DNA of 64,000 nucleotides from Sphingosinicella sp942492965 (GCA_942492965.1 OW818656.1:2666001-2730000), one strand, 5' to 3'. Numbered from the stretch's first letter, positions 1 through 9,528 are shown. Notes: generated by a model from the letters alone, not told the origin. Numbers and translations: made by a program.

Positions 1-788
1 TATCAAAAATGTTTAAATTCAATTTAAGTGAGAATTACTACATATATTTTTCTTTTGTTGCGTTTTTTTCTCTATTTTTAAAATTTCTTGTTTTTTTGAG
101 GCAAAAAAACGTTGTCGCAACAACGCTTTTTTATATTATAGCTTGGTTTCCCCTTCACGAATATACGCAAATTCGTGCGGCATTCGCTGTTTCAATTCTA
201 TTTATTGCGACGGAGTGTCTATTAACACGAAAATGGATACCCTTTCTTTTGCTTTCCGCCTTGGCCGGCCTGTTTCACACGAGCGCTCTTTTAGTTGCAG
301 GTTTTCTTGTCGGAGTGTTTTTCCTCGCGGAATTGCGTCTGTCGCTCGCTATCTTACTAATTGCTGCGACAACAATCGTCCTTACGGTGGTGACAGCGCT
401 GGCATTAGATATATTAAGTAAATTCAACCCATTGATTGTCTACTATGCTCAGAATGTCGGTGGCAATGAAGTGCCTAACATATTCTCTGCACAGAATATC
501 GCCAGTGTACTTTTTCTAGTCTCTATGCTGTTCTCTGGAACGCTTGTCGATCGACGAGTGCGAGTTATTTTTCTATTGTGCTGCTCAGCTATGGCCGTGT
601 TCATCGGGTTTCATGAAATACCTACATTCGCTCATCGATTGAAGGAAATGCTTCTCGTTTTTATGACCCTGATTGCATTTAATGCGCCGCTGACGTGGAG
701 GACCCTTCCGCAAATGTTTTTTGGTGCAATGTATGCCGTCATCAGCTTTCTGTCTTACTCAATCAATGGAATTATCTGGGGCGGCTGA
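1..788 (+). CDS. EpsG-like polysaccharide polymerase, 5' end cut by window
   Basis: The reading frame is open to the left edge, so the ATG at 9 is probably internal and the N-terminus is missing. The visible 259 residues are very hydrophobic, with several membrane segments and a Gln-Ile-Arg motif near residue 55, as in EpsG/Wzy-like polymerases that join repeat units at the cytoplasmic membrane. The family usually exceeds 330 residues, which fits a truncation. The gene is visibly AT-rich compared with everything to its right, suggesting transfer. It overlaps the next glycosyltransferase by one base (TGATG). Assignment to the EpsG family is from overall pattern; another polymerase family is possible. 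Confidence 0.7.
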   Translation, partial: SKMFKFNLSENYYIYFSFVAFFSLFLKFLVFLRQKNVVATTLFYIIAWFPLHEYTQIRAAFAVSILFIATECLLTRKWIPFLLLSALAGLFHTSALLVAGFLVGVFFLAELRLSLAILLIAATTIVLTVVTALALDILSKFNPLIVYYAQNVGGNEVPNIFSAQNIASVLFLVSMLFSGTLVDRRVRVIFLLCCSAMAVFIGFHEIPTFAHRLKEMLLVFMTLIAFNAPLTWRTLPQMFFGAMYAVISFLSYSINGIIWGG

Positions 789-1717
789 TGTGTGTCGATA
801 TTGTCATCGTTAACTGGAACTCAGAAACGCAATTAGCAGATTGCGTATCTTCTATCGAAAAATTCGGTGGGGGAATCGTTGATCTCGTATCCATTGTGGA
901 CAACGGTTCCACGGATAACTCTCTGCGCTTAGGGGCTACATCTGTCGAAGTTCGTTTAGTCGAACTGGGTTACAACGCTGGCTTCGCGCGGGCCTGTAAC
1001 ATTGGCGCTCGCACAGGCATCGCGCCCTATATTCTTTTTCTCAATCCGGATGCCCGATTGCTCCCGAACGGGTTGCAGGCCGCCATCGCGTATATGGAGA
1101 GTCCCGTTGCGAGGGACGTAGCGATCTGCGGCGTTCGGTTGCTGAATGAGAACGGGCATGTCGAGCGCAGTTGCGCGCGGTTTCCGACGTGGCGAACCTA
1201 TGTTGGCAAGGTGCTCGGTCTCAGCCGTCTCCTGCCGCATCGCTTTCCTCTGCATTTCATGGTCGAGTTCGACCATCTGTCGGGACGAGAGGTTGATCAG
1301 GTCATCGGCGCATTCTTTCTTGTTCGTCGGGATGTGTTCGAGGCGCTTGGCGGTTTTGACGAGCGTTTCTTCGTATATTTCGAAGAGCTCGATTTTTCGC
1401 TCAGAGCGCGCCGGGCAGGCTGGCGTACATGGTTTCTGGGAGAAGCGACGGCATTCCACAAGGGCAATGGGACAACGGATCAGGTGAAGGCGCATCGCCT
1501 TTTCTATTCGTTGCGTAGCCGCATCCTTTATGCATTTAAGCATTTTCCTGCTGGTGAGGCTTGGCTGGTTGCCGTCACTAGTCTCGTTATCGAGCCGATA
1601 GTGCGACTTTTGCGGGCCGGATTAAATATGTCCCGACAGGAGCTTTATGATACATGGCGCGGTGTCATTATGCTCTGGCGTGACCTTCCCAGAATCCTGA
1701 AAACTGTGCGGTCGTGA
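788..1717 (+). CDS. Glycosyltransferase family 2 (rhamnosyltransferase-like)
   Basis: A GT-A fold enzyme of about 309 residues. The N-terminus (VDIVIVNWNS) and the VDNGSTDNS segment are the nucleotide-sugar binding motifs of GT2, followed by FLNPDARL, whose Asp-x-Asp-like residues bind metal, and a GGFDERFFVYFEELDF block typical of rhamnosyltransferases related to WbbL/RfbF. A longer frame starts at 695, but the GT2 fold begins at the ATG at 788, which shares one base with the upstream stop. With the dTDP-rhamnose operon nearby, addition of rhamnose to a lipid-linked or surface glycan is a reasonable inference; the acceptor is unknown. Confidence 0.88.
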   Translation: MCVDIVIVNWNSETQLADCVSSIEKFGGGIVDLVSIVDNGSTDNSLRLGATSVEVRLVELGYNAGFARACNIGARTGIAPYILFLNPDARLLPNGLQAAIAYMESPVARDVAICGVRLLNENGHVERSCARFPTWRTYVGKVLGLSRLLPHRFPLHFMVEFDHLSGREVDQVIGAFFLVRRDVFEALGGFDERFFVYFEELDFSLRARRAGWRTWFLGEATAFHKGNGTTDQVKAHRLFYSLRSRILYAFKHFPAGEAWLVAVTSLVIEPIVRLLRAGLNMSRQELYDTWRGVIMLWRDLPRILKTVRS

Positions 1718-1771
1718 GCATGATGCATCTGCGAAAAGGGGTGGCGTATAAATGATAATAGGCAGCCCCTA

Positions 1772-2713
1772 ATGTCATACCTGAAAGGAATTGCTCTCCG
1801 TTGTCCGGACTGCAAAACGGGCGCGCTGGACGCGGATGGTCAGGGGCTGCGCTGTGGGCACTGCGGGTCCATATTTCCGCTATCTGCGGACCGGCCGATA
1901 TTGCTTAGGCACGACAATCCGCTCTTCGAAATAGAACATTATGTTGCAGCTAGACCAACGCGCGCGGAAGGCAGGACTGCTCGGAACCTTGTTCCCCGAC
2001 TTTCGCTGAATCTGGCTGTATCACGCATCATGCCGCAGATGCGCGCACTGCTGGATGAACAAGGGCCTTCCAAGGTGCTTGTCGTGGGCGGCGGTGGTCA
2101 GCGCAAATGGCTTGAGCCGATGCTGCATAGCTCTGTCGGGCATACGATCTTTTATTCCGACATCGATACCAGCGCAGACGTTGATCTGTTTTGCGATGGT
2201 CATGATCTGCCCTTCTTCAACAACGTGTTCGATGCAGTTGTCACGACAGCCGTGCTGGAGCATGTGCTTTACCCAGAACAGGTCGCAGCGGAGCTCACGC
2301 GTGTCCTGAAGGTTGGCGGCCTGCTTTACTCCGAGCTACCGTTCATGCAGCAGGTTCATGAAGGCGCCTACGATTTCACGCGGTACACGCTCTCGGGTCA
2401 TCGCCGACTGTTCAATCCGTTCCGCGAAATCGAAGCGGGCCTCGTCGCCGGCCCTGCAACGGCCCTTGTCTGGTCTATCGAAAATTTCATCCTTGCCTTC
2501 TTTGGGGGGCGCCGCACGCGCAATGTCATGAAGGCTTTCACACGCATTGCATTCAGTTGGATCAAGTATTTCGATTATCTTCTAAAAGACCGTCCGCAAG
2601 CGATGGATGGTGCGAGCTGTACGTTCTTCTTCGGACGGAAATCCGATACGCCCGTAAGCGATGGAGAAATCATCCAAGCATATGTAGGTGCAAAGCACCT
2701 TTCGCATGTCTGA
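1772..2713 (+). CDS. Class I SAM-dependent methyltransferase with N-terminal zinc ribbon
   Basis: 313 residues. The N-terminus carries two CPDC/CGHC pairs (about residues 11-14 and 28-31), a Trm112-like zinc-ribbon segment. A Rossmann methyltransferase follows: VLVVGGGGQ is motif I, the segment around DLPFFNNVFDAVVTTAVLEHV is motif IV (Methyltransf_11 type), and RVLKVGGLLYSELPF is the post-motif strand. It lies between glycosyltransferases and overlaps the next gene, so it probably methylates a sugar or lipid intermediate of the polysaccharide. The substrate cannot be read from sequence. Confidence 0.82.
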   Translation: MSYLKGIALRCPDCKTGALDADGQGLRCGHCGSIFPLSADRPILLRHDNPLFEIEHYVAARPTRAEGRTARNLVPRLSLNLAVSRIMPQMRALLDEQGPSKVLVVGGGGQRKWLEPMLHSSVGHTIFYSDIDTSADVDLFCDGHDLPFFNNVFDAVVTTAVLEHVLYPEQVAAELTRVLKVGGLLYSELPFMQQVHEGAYDFTRYTLSGHRRLFNPFREIEAGLVAGPATALVWSIENFILAFFGGRRTRNVMKAFTRIAFSWIKYFDYLLKDRPQAMDGASCTFFFGRKSDTPVSDGEIIQAYVGAKHLSHV

Positions 2714-3809
2714 CACGCAGTTGGCAGGGCATGGCTGGACGGTCCTGATCCTCAGCCGGCATGAGCCGCTTGCGGCCAGCACGCGCCTTCGCACACATCA
2801 ATTCATTCCGGCGCTTGAGGCTGCGGGCGCGCGCGTCGAAACCACGCCTTTCTTCGATGAGGCCTATCTCAGGGCGCTTTACGGTTCGGGCGGCGGCCGC
2901 AGACCTTCCGATGTCCTGAGGGCATATGGGCGGCGGGTGGCGGCGGTTGCCCGAATTCGCCGCGCTTCGGTTCTGTGGATAGAGAAGGAAGTGTTCCCGT
3001 ATTTGCCCGGCTGGGCAGAGGCCATCATCCCGGCGATCGGCGTGCCCTATGTCGTCGATTACGACGACGCGACCTTCCATATTTACGATCGGCATCGCCG
3101 CGCGCTCGTCCGGCGCCTCTTGTCCCACAAGCTCGATCCGTTGCTGCGCGGGGCGCATACGGTCACAGTGGGGAATGCGTATCTCAGCGACTATGCTTCG
3201 GAGCACGGCGCCGGGAACATCGTGCGCGTTCCCACCGTCCTCGATATTGATCGCTATGTCGTGAAACCGGAACCCCGGGAAACCGAATTCAGAATCGGCT
3301 GGATCGGGAGCCCCGGCAACACGCCCTTTCTGGCGCCGCTGTTTCCGGTTTTGCGTGCGGTTCACGCGCGCCGCCCGATCCGTCTCGTCACCATCGGCGC
3401 AGCCCCGCTCGGCGACATCGGCGTGCCTGTCGAGCAGCATGGCTGGACCGAGGCGACGGAGGCCTCCCTGCTCACGGGGTTTCACGCCGGGATCATGCCG
3501 CTGCCCGATGGCCCGTTCGAGCGCGGGAAATGCGGGTACAAGCTCATTCAATACATGGCGAGCGGCCGGCCCGTCATAGCGTCTCCGGTCGGCGTCAATG
3601 CTGAAATGGTCACGCCGGACATCGGCTTTCTGGCGTCGAACGATGTTGAATGGGCGAGCGCGATCGAAGCGCTTGCGGCCGATCCGCGTCTGCGTGCCGC
3701 GATGGGGGCTGCAGGGCGTGAACGGGCCGAGCGGGAATATTCGCTACAGGCCGTTGCGCCCGCCATCGTCCGCGTTCTCGAGACTGCAGCGCGGGCACGG
3801 CGCATATGA
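2706..3809 (+). CDS. Glycosyltransferase family 4
   Basis: GT-B glycosyltransferase of about 367 residues. The C-terminal half contains FRIGWIGSPGNTPFL and an HAGIMPLPDGPFERGKCGYK block followed by YMASGRPVIASPVG, the usual GT4 donor-site region with its E-x7-E-like signature. The ATG at 2706 overlaps the methyltransferase stop by 8 bases; a GTG at 2688 would add six residues. Neither has a strong Shine-Dalgarno, so expression is probably translationally coupled. The stop overlaps the next gene by ATGA. Donor and acceptor sugars are unknown. Confidence 0.85.
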   Translation: MSDTQLAGHGWTVLILSRHEPLAASTRLRTHQFIPALEAAGARVETTPFFDEAYLRALYGSGGGRRPSDVLRAYGRRVAAVARIRRASVLWIEKEVFPYLPGWAEAIIPAIGVPYVVDYDDATFHIYDRHRRALVRRLLSHKLDPLLRGAHTVTVGNAYLSDYASEHGAGNIVRVPTVLDIDRYVVKPEPRETEFRIGWIGSPGNTPFLAPLFPVLRAVHARRPIRLVTIGAAPLGDIGVPVEQHGWTEATEASLLTGFHAGIMPLPDGPFERGKCGYKLIQYMASGRPVIASPVGVNAEMVTPDIGFLASNDVEWASAIEALAADPRLRAAMGAAGRERAEREYSLQAVAPAIVRVLETAARARRI

Positions 3810-4942
3810 AGATCGCCATTGTCGCCAACACCGGCTGGTACATTTACAATTTCCGCCGGAACCTCATGCGCGCTCTGGAGGATGCAGGGCATCAGGTGAT
3901 AGCGATCTCTCCACCGGACGATTACACCCGAATGCTGGTCCGCGAGGGTTTCCGCCACAGGGCGATTCCGCTCGATGGAGGCGGGACGCATCCGGTGCGG
4001 GAAGCCCGCAGCATTCTCGCCTTGCGGCGTGCACTGCGCAGCGAAACCATCGACCTGGTGCTGTCCTACACGCCCAAGGGCAATATCTATGCAGGACTTG
4101 CGGCGATCGGACGTCCCGTGGCCCAGATCGCGAACATTTCCGGTCTCGGGCGCGCATTTGTTGAAGATACGCTGCTCACGCGGCTGGTACGCAGCCTTTA
4201 TCGTTTTGCGCTGAAACGATCGGCGCGGGTCTTCTTTCAGAACGATGACGATCTGGCTGCCTTTCTTGCTGCTGGAATGGTTGCCCCTGATCGGATTGGC
4301 CGCGTGCCGGGGTCGGGTGTTGATCTTGAGCGTTTCAGCCGCCGCGACAGGGCCGCTGATGAAGGGGAGCCGCTCACTTTTCTGTTCGTCGCGCGTATGC
4401 TCTGGGCAAAAGGTCTCGGAGAACTCGTTGAGGCTGCTCGCATGGTTCGGGCAAGGCATCCGCATACGCGTTTTCATTTGCTCGGCAAGGTAGAGGGTGG
4501 GGCCGGCGCAATCCCGGAAGCGCAAATACAGGCGTGGGTCGCAGAAGGGGTTGTGGATTACCTCGGGACGACGGACGATGTGCCGTCTTGCATTGCTGCC
4601 GCCGATTGTGTGGTGCTGCCGTCCTGGTATCGCGAAGGGGTTCCGCGTTCGCTTCTTGAGGCTGCTGCGATGGAACGGCCAGTGATCACGACAGACAGCA
4701 TCGGTTGCCGCGACGCCGTGGATGACGGCATTTCCGGCTTTCTCTGCAGCCCGCGCGACAGCGCCGATCTTGCGGCGAGGATGGAGGCCTTCCTGTCTCT
4801 CTCGCCGGAAGAGCGGCGCGAGATGGGCCGGGCCGGACGACGGAAGATGGAACGCGAGTTCGACGAACGGATCGTGATTTCGCGCTATCTCGACGCGATC
4901 ACGGAACTTGCGGGTCAGGCGGCGGGGGCTGGCGCGCGATAG
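3806..4942 (+). CDS. Glycosyltransferase family 4
   Basis: A 378-residue GT-B enzyme. The N-terminal acceptor domain starts with KIAIVANTGWYIYNFRRNL, a pattern seen in PglA/CapM-like hexosaminyl- and galactosyltransferases. The C-terminal donor domain contains FLFVARMLWAKGLGELVEA and the EGVPRSLLEAAAMERPVITTD signature of GT4. It is the last gene of the rightward polysaccharide block. Its 3' end overlaps the 3' end of the leftward wzz gene by 28 bases, so the two operons converge without any intergenic space. Confidence 0.87.
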   Translation: MKIAIVANTGWYIYNFRRNLMRALEDAGHQVIAISPPDDYTRMLVREGFRHRAIPLDGGGTHPVREARSILALRRALRSETIDLVLSYTPKGNIYAGLAAIGRPVAQIANISGLGRAFVEDTLLTRLVRSLYRFALKRSARVFFQNDDDLAAFLAAGMVAPDRIGRVPGSGVDLERFSRRDRAADEGEPLTFLFVARMLWAKGLGELVEAARMVRARHPHTRFHLLGKVEGGAGAIPEAQIQAWVAEGVVDYLGTTDDVPSCIAAADCVVLPSWYREGVPRSLLEAAAMERPVITTDSIGCRDAVDDGISGFLCSPRDSADLAARMEAFLSLSPEERREMGRAGRRKMEREFDERIVISRYLDAITELAGQAAGAGAR

Positions 4943-5880
4943 GCCCGCAGGCGGCTGAGGCCGAGCGCGGCGAGCGTGCCGAGGAGCAGGCCGGCCATCA
5001 GGCTTGCCGCCAGCACCAGCACCGGTCGCGGCGCCGTGGGGCGCGCGGAGGCGGTGGCTGTGCCGAACGGGTCGGCGGCATAGGGGGCTGACGAACTGGC
5101 CGCCATCCGCTGCTTTTCCTGCTCGCTCAGCGCCTGGGCGAGCGCTTCCCGGTGTTCCGCGATCGTGACCTTGCCGAGTTGTATCGAGAGGTATTCGATA
5201 TTCCCGTTCGCGCGCGCGAGCGCCTTCTGGCGCAGAAGGTTATCGAGTTCGCTGTTCAGCGTACTCAGGAAGCGGGTGGCAAAGGCCGGGTCTTCGTGAT
5301 CGAAGGTGATCGTCACGAACGGTTTCTTGGGGTCCTGTTCGATGCCGACCTCCTCGGCCATGAACTCCTGCAGGCGTGCACCATCGGGGGCGCTCCAGTC
5401 GAACACAGGGATGCCCAGCATGTGCTTGACCGTGGTTGCCGTGGTTCGCACGAAGCCTTTCGGTTCCTGCCAGGTGCTGCTCGCGGCGTTCCAGTCGCGG
5501 TGGAAGATCACCCGCATCAGGTCGTTGTGCCGTGCCATGGCGTCGGCCAGGCTACGCGAATGGACGCCTTCCACGTAAAGCGAGAAGGCAAGGGCGTTCG
5601 AATCCTGCGGCATGTTGATGCCCGCAAGCGAGGCAAGGTCGCCGAGGCCACCCAGTTTGGAGCTCAGCGTCGAACCGGATGACTGCGCCGGCGTGAGCGT
5701 CAGCCGCGCCGTGTACGTGTAGGTGGCAACATTCAGGTAAACGATCGCCAGAAGCACGGTTCCGGCCGTCACACCCGCGATGATCCAGCGGCCGCCCCAC
5801 AGCGCGCGGACTAGTTCGACAAGATCGATCTCGTCGTCTGCCGCAACCGATCTGCCTGCGGGGGCCTCTCCGTTCATCAC
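4915..5880 (-). CDS. Wzz-family polysaccharide chain-length determinant
   Basis: 321 residues with a Wzz/PCP architecture. A short cytoplasmic N-terminus with EIDLVELVRALW precedes a first membrane helix (about 35-52). A long periplasmic domain ends in a second helix near the C-terminus (about 288-310), and a proline-rich segment precedes that helix as in Wzz proteins. No cytoplasmic tyrosine-kinase domain is attached. PCP proteins set polymer length in Wzx/Wzy-dependent export, which agrees with the EpsG-like polymerase nearby. It is the last gene of the leftward rfb operon and overlaps rfbB by four bases. Confidence 0.85.
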   Translation of the reverse strand: MMNGEAPAGRSVAADDEIDLVELVRALWGGRWIIAGVTAGTVLLAIVYLNVATYTYTARLTLTPAQSSGSTLSSKLGGLGDLASLAGINMPQDSNALAFSLYVEGVHSRSLADAMARHNDLMRVIFHRDWNAASSTWQEPKGFVRTTATTVKHMLGIPVFDWSAPDGARLQEFMAEEVGIEQDPKKPFVTITFDHEDPAFATRFLSTLNSELDNLLRQKALARANGNIEYLSIQLGKVTIAEHREALAQALSEQEKQRMAASSSAPYAADPFGTATASARPTAPRPVLVLAASLMAGLLLGTLAALGLSRLRAYRAPAPAA

Positions 5881-6974
5881 GCACCGTCTCTGTAGTTTGT
5901 GTTGATCCAGTCCCGATAGCTACCGTCCAGAACGTTTCGCCACCATGTCTCGTTTTCGATATACCAGCGCAGCGTCTGCGCGAAGCCTTCACTGAAATCG
6001 CGCAACGGACGATAGCCGAGCGCTTCTCGGCTTCGGGTTTCATCGATAGCGTAGCGCCGGTCGTGCCCAGGCCGATCCTTGACGAACGTCTTCAAACTCT
6101 CGGTCGCAACACCGCGTGCTGGAGGAGCGTCGGGATAACGCATCGGCAAGTCTGGGTCAGCGCCGAATGCGGCATCAACTGCACGGCAGATATGATCGAT
6201 CACTGCGATGTTCGGCAGTTCTTCACCGCCGCCGATGTTATAAGTTTCACCAACAAGTCCGCGTTGCAACACAAGGTCGATGCCCCGGCAATGGTCCTCG
6301 ACATGCAGCCAGTCGCGTATCTGAAGCCCGTCACCATAGATCGGCAGCGTCTTTCCATGCAGGGCGTTTATCAGGAACAGCGGGATTAGCTTTTCGGGAA
6401 ACTGATATGGGCCATAGTTATTGGAGCAATTGCTCGTCGAGACCTGCAACCCATACGTATGATGATAGGCGCGGACCAGGTGATCGCTCGCTGCTTTGCT
6501 CGCCGAGTAGGGCGAGTTCGGCGCGTAGGGCGTGGTTTCGGTGAAGGCTGTGTCATCAGGGCCGAGTGAGCCGTAAACCTCGTCTGTCGAAACGTGATGG
6601 TATCGATGGGGGAGGCCAGACCCTGAATCGAGCCAGACAGTCTTGGCGGCTTTCAGGAGCTGATGCGTGCCGACGACATTGGTCTCGATAAATGCGTCGG
6701 GACCGTGAATGGATCGATCGACATGACTTTCCGCCGCGAAATGGACGAGGGTATCAATCTGATGATCACGTAGCAGGCCGACCACGAGGTCGTGATCCCT
6801 TATGTCACCTTTTGCAAACGTGATGTCTGCTGCGCCCTCAAGGTTGGCGAGGTTGCCCGCGTAGGTCAGAGCATCGAGGACGACAATGTTGTCAACGGGA
6901 TAATGATCGCGCCAGTAGCGCACGAAATTTGCACCAATGAAACCGGCGCCGCCGGTTACGAGAAGCCTAGACAA
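5877..6974 (-). CDS. rfbB: dTDP-glucose 4,6-dehydratase
   Basis: 365 residues; second step of dTDP-L-rhamnose synthesis, NAD-dependent, cytoplasmic. GGAGFIGANFVRYW near the N-terminus is the Rossmann dinucleotide motif. STDEVYG carries the catalytic Thr-Asp-Glu, and YSASKAASD carries the extended-SDR Tyr-x3-Lys pair. Length matches the family (about 350). The start overlaps the rfbD stop by 8 bases and the stop overlaps the wzz start by 4, so all five leftward genes are likely one transcript. Confidence 0.96.
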   Translation of the reverse strand: MSRLLVTGGAGFIGANFVRYWRDHYPVDNIVVLDALTYAGNLANLEGAADITFAKGDIRDHDLVVGLLRDHQIDTLVHFAAESHVDRSIHGPDAFIETNVVGTHQLLKAAKTVWLDSGSGLPHRYHHVSTDEVYGSLGPDDTAFTETTPYAPNSPYSASKAASDHLVRAYHHTYGLQVSTSNCSNNYGPYQFPEKLIPLFLINALHGKTLPIYGDGLQIRDWLHVEDHCRGIDLVLQRGLVGETYNIGGGEELPNIAVIDHICRAVDAAFGADPDLPMRYPDAPPARGVATESLKTFVKDRPGHDRRYAIDETRSREALGYRPLRDFSEGFAQTLRWYIENETWWRNVLDGSYRDWINTNYRDGA

Positions 6975-7836
6975 TGCTTATTTCCCTGAGCTCTTTTATC
7001 ATCAAACGAAGTTCGTCCCGCCAATGTCTCGCGGGGTGTCCCAGCAGCCTCCACGTTTCTGTCTTATCGAGAACCCCGTAGAAGGGCCGTCGAGCGGGCG
7101 TCGGATAGTCGGAGCTTGCGATCGGGGTGATCGGTATCGCCCGTTCGAGCAAGCCGGCATCCAAAGCTTCGGCTTGGATGGCGACGGCAAAATCATACCA
7201 CGACGCAACACCTGCGTCGGTGACGTGGAAAATGCCTTCTGCGCGAGCCTGCAACAGATTCCACGTCGTGCGGGCCAGTGCGTTCACATGGGTTGGGGTG
7301 CCAATCTGGTCGGCAACAACACGCAGCTCGTCCTTTTCCTTCATCATGCGCAACATGGTTTTGACGAAATTCACACCGTGCACGCCGTAGACCCAAGCCG
7401 TGCGAATGATGAGATTGCCTGGATAGTCCAGGGCAATGTGTTCGCCCTCCAGCTTGCTGTGTCCATAGATGCTGAGTGGAGCTGGCTCATCTTCGGGACG
7501 GTATGGGCGGGAACACATTCCATCGAAAACAAAATCAGTGGAAACGTGTACCAGCCGCCCGCCTACTCCCTGCACTCCCGCTGCAAGATACGCTACGGCG
7601 TCGGCGTTTATGCGTTGGGCGAGGTCGGGCTCCTGCTCGGCACGATCCACGGCAGTATAGGCCGCAGCATTTATAATGAGCTCCGGCTTCAAATCATTGA
7701 TTACAAAGCGAACGGCATTCGTATCGGTAATGTCGAGTTGTTTTCGGCTCAATCCTGCTATCGCCCAGCCCGAAGGTGCGGTCTGCATGAGTGCCCGTCC
7801 CAGTTGCCCCTCGGCGCCGGTAACAAGTACTCTCAC
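6967..7836 (-). CDS. rfbD: dTDP-4-dehydrorhamnose reductase
   Basis: 289 residues; last step of dTDP-L-rhamnose synthesis, NADPH-dependent. The sequence begins with the GAEGQLGRAL dinucleotide-binding turn. STDFVFDG is the catalytic-Thr region, and YGHSKLEGE contains the Tyr-x3-Lys pair. Length is normal for RmlD (about 290). It sits between rfbC and rfbB with overlapping stop and start codons on both sides, as expected for a stoichiometrically expressed pathway. Confidence 0.95.
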   Translation of the reverse strand: MRVLVTGAEGQLGRALMQTAPSGWAIAGLSRKQLDITDTNAVRFVINDLKPELIINAAAYTAVDRAEQEPDLAQRINADAVAYLAAGVQGVGGRLVHVSTDFVFDGMCSRPYRPEDEPAPLSIYGHSKLEGEHIALDYPGNLIIRTAWVYGVHGVNFVKTMLRMMKEKDELRVVADQIGTPTHVNALARTTWNLLQARAEGIFHVTDAGVASWYDFAVAIQAEALDAGLLERAIPITPIASSDYPTPARRPFYGVLDKTETWRLLGHPARHWRDELRLMIKELREISIV

Positions 7837-8375
7837 GCGTAGGTCTCGGCTTCAGAAAACGCGCGCCCGCCGCGATCTTTGTCCGATATCGTCGGTTCGG
7901 TTTCATGCGGCCATGCGATATCAAGATCGGGATCATTCCAGGTGATGCACCGTTCATCCTGCGGATCATAAAGAGCCGTGCACTTGTAAAGGAAATCAGT
8001 GTCTTTCTCGAGGGTTAGGAAGCCGTGTGCAAAGCCCGGCGGTATCCAGAGCATTCGCTTGTTGTCCGCTGAGAGCTCTACGCCCACCCATTTCCCGAAG
8101 GTTGTAGACGAGCGGCGGAGATCAACGGCAACATCGAAAACGCGGCCTGCCGTGACGCGGACCAGCTTCCCCTGCGGGCGATTCAGTTGATAATGTAGGC
8201 CGCGCAACACGCCCCTGCCCGAACGACTATGATTGTCCTGCACAAATGCGAGGTCGAGCCCCGCGACAGCAAAGGTGTGCGCGTTCCAGGTTTCCATGAA
8301 GAAGCCTCGGGTATCGCCGAAGACTCTGGGTTCAAGGACTTTGACGTCTGGAATGGCCGTTGGCGCTACTATCAT
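7833..8375 (-). CDS. rfbC: dTDP-4-dehydrorhamnose 3,5-epimerase
   Basis: 180 residues, the usual RmlC size, a cupin (jelly-roll) epimerase. Family landmarks are GDTRGFFMETWN near residue 20, QDNHSRSGRGVLRGLHYQ with the catalytic His, and IPPGFAHGFLTLE. It converts the 4-keto-6-deoxy sugar made by RfbB into the substrate of RfbD. It overlaps rfbA upstream and rfbD downstream by four bases each. Confidence 0.96.
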   Translation of the reverse strand: MIVAPTAIPDVKVLEPRVFGDTRGFFMETWNAHTFAVAGLDLAFVQDNHSRSGRGVLRGLHYQLNRPQGKLVRVTAGRVFDVAVDLRRSSTTFGKWVGVELSADNKRMLWIPPGFAHGFLTLEKDTDFLYKCTALYDPQDERCITWNDPDLDIAWPHETEPTISDKDRGGRAFSEAETYA

Positions 8376-9250
8376 CGGTAACCGCCGCGCAGCTGTTCGA
8401 GAAGATAGGCGCCGTAGCCACTTTTCTTCAGGGGCTCGGCGATGCGCTCGAGCTGTGCATCATCGATAAATCCCTTTCGCCAGGCGATTTCTTCAGGGCA
8501 ACTGATCTTGAGCCCTTGACGCTCCTCTACGATGCGCACGTAGAGCCCGGCATCCAGAAGAGAGCCATGCGTTCCCGTATCCAGCCATGCAAAGCCCCGA
8601 CCCATCAACTCCACATGGAGGCCGCCTTGCTCCAGATACATTCTGTTGAGGTCGGTAATTTCGAGTTCGCCCCGGGCGGACGGTTTGATGGCCTTCGCAT
8701 AGTCGACTGCATTGCCGTCGTAAAAGTAGAGTCCGGTCACGGCATAGTTGGATTTCGGATTTGCCGGTTTTTCCTCGATGGTTTCGGCTCGGCCCTGTGC
8801 GTCGAAAGAAATGATGCCATACGCGCGGGGGTCCGCCACATAATATCCAAAAACCGTTGCACCACTTTCGCGGGCATCGGCTGCAGTCAGCAGGTTCGGC
8901 AAGCCGTGACCATAGAAAATATTGTCCCCCAGCACGAGCGCGGAAGGGGCGGTGCCCACGAAATCGGCCGCGATATGGTAGGCCTGCGCCAAGCCTTCAG
9001 GTTTCGGTTGGACTGCGTAGTGAAGCGCCATGCCCCAATTGCTGCCGTCGCCGAGCAACGCCTTGAACGCCCGTCGGTCTTGCGGCGTGGTGATAATAAG
9101 TATTTCCCGGATGCCGGCCAACATAAGGACCGATAGGGGGTAGTAAATCATCGGCTTGTCGTAGACCGGCATCAGTTGCTTGCTTACCGGAAGCGTGAGC
9201 GGATGCAGGCGCGTTCCGGAACCGCCAGCCAGAATGATGCCACGACGCAT
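8372..9250 (-). CDS. rfbA: Glucose-1-phosphate thymidylyltransferase
   Basis: About 292 residues; makes dTDP-glucose from dTTP and glucose-1-phosphate and is the entry point of the rhamnose pathway. The nucleotidyltransferase signature GGSGTRLHPLT lies at the N-terminus, with KQLMPVYDKPMIYYPLS after it and LVLGDNIFYG as the metal-binding segment. The start is set at the ATG at 9250 (MRRGIILAGG); an in-frame start at 9262 would add four residues not usual in the family. It is the first gene of the leftward operon, about 100 bases from tRNA-Ala. Confidence 0.95.
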   Translation of the reverse strand: MRRGIILAGGSGTRLHPLTLPVSKQLMPVYDKPMIYYPLSVLMLAGIREILIITTPQDRRAFKALLGDGSNWGMALHYAVQPKPEGLAQAYHIAADFVGTAPSALVLGDNIFYGHGLPNLLTAADARESGATVFGYYVADPRAYGIISFDAQGRAETIEEKPANPKSNYAVTGLYFYDGNAVDYAKAIKPSARGELEITDLNRMYLEQGGLHVELMGRGFAWLDTGTHGSLLDAGLYVRIVEERQGLKISCPEEIAWRKGFIDDAQLERIAEPLKKSGYGAYLLEQLRGGYR

Positions 9251-9351
9251 GAAATTCCCCAAGTCTCTGACGTGGTTCGGGTATTACGCCCATCGCATAT
9301 TGTCCAGCCAATAGGCTGGTCCGGATGAGCAAATAGCGACAGGAGGAAAGC

Positions 9352-9427
<76 letters not shown>

Positions 9428-9483
9428 ACACGTCTTGCTTGCGGCCCGGGGTCTGGTCCCGGGCGGCGGGCATTTAGTTCAGA

Positions 9484-9515
9484 AGCCGCACGGTGCGCAA
9501 GCGCCTTGTGCGGCT
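9484..9515 (-). terminator. Stem-loop after the TIGR02300 gene
   Basis: An 8-bp perfect stem (AGCCGCAC with GTGCGGCT) encloses a second, smaller GC stem. It lies just downstream of the minus-strand gene ending at 9529. There is no clear T-run, so termination would be weak or Rho-dependent. Confidence 0.4.
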
Positions 9516-9528
9516 CCCTTTCAAAAAA

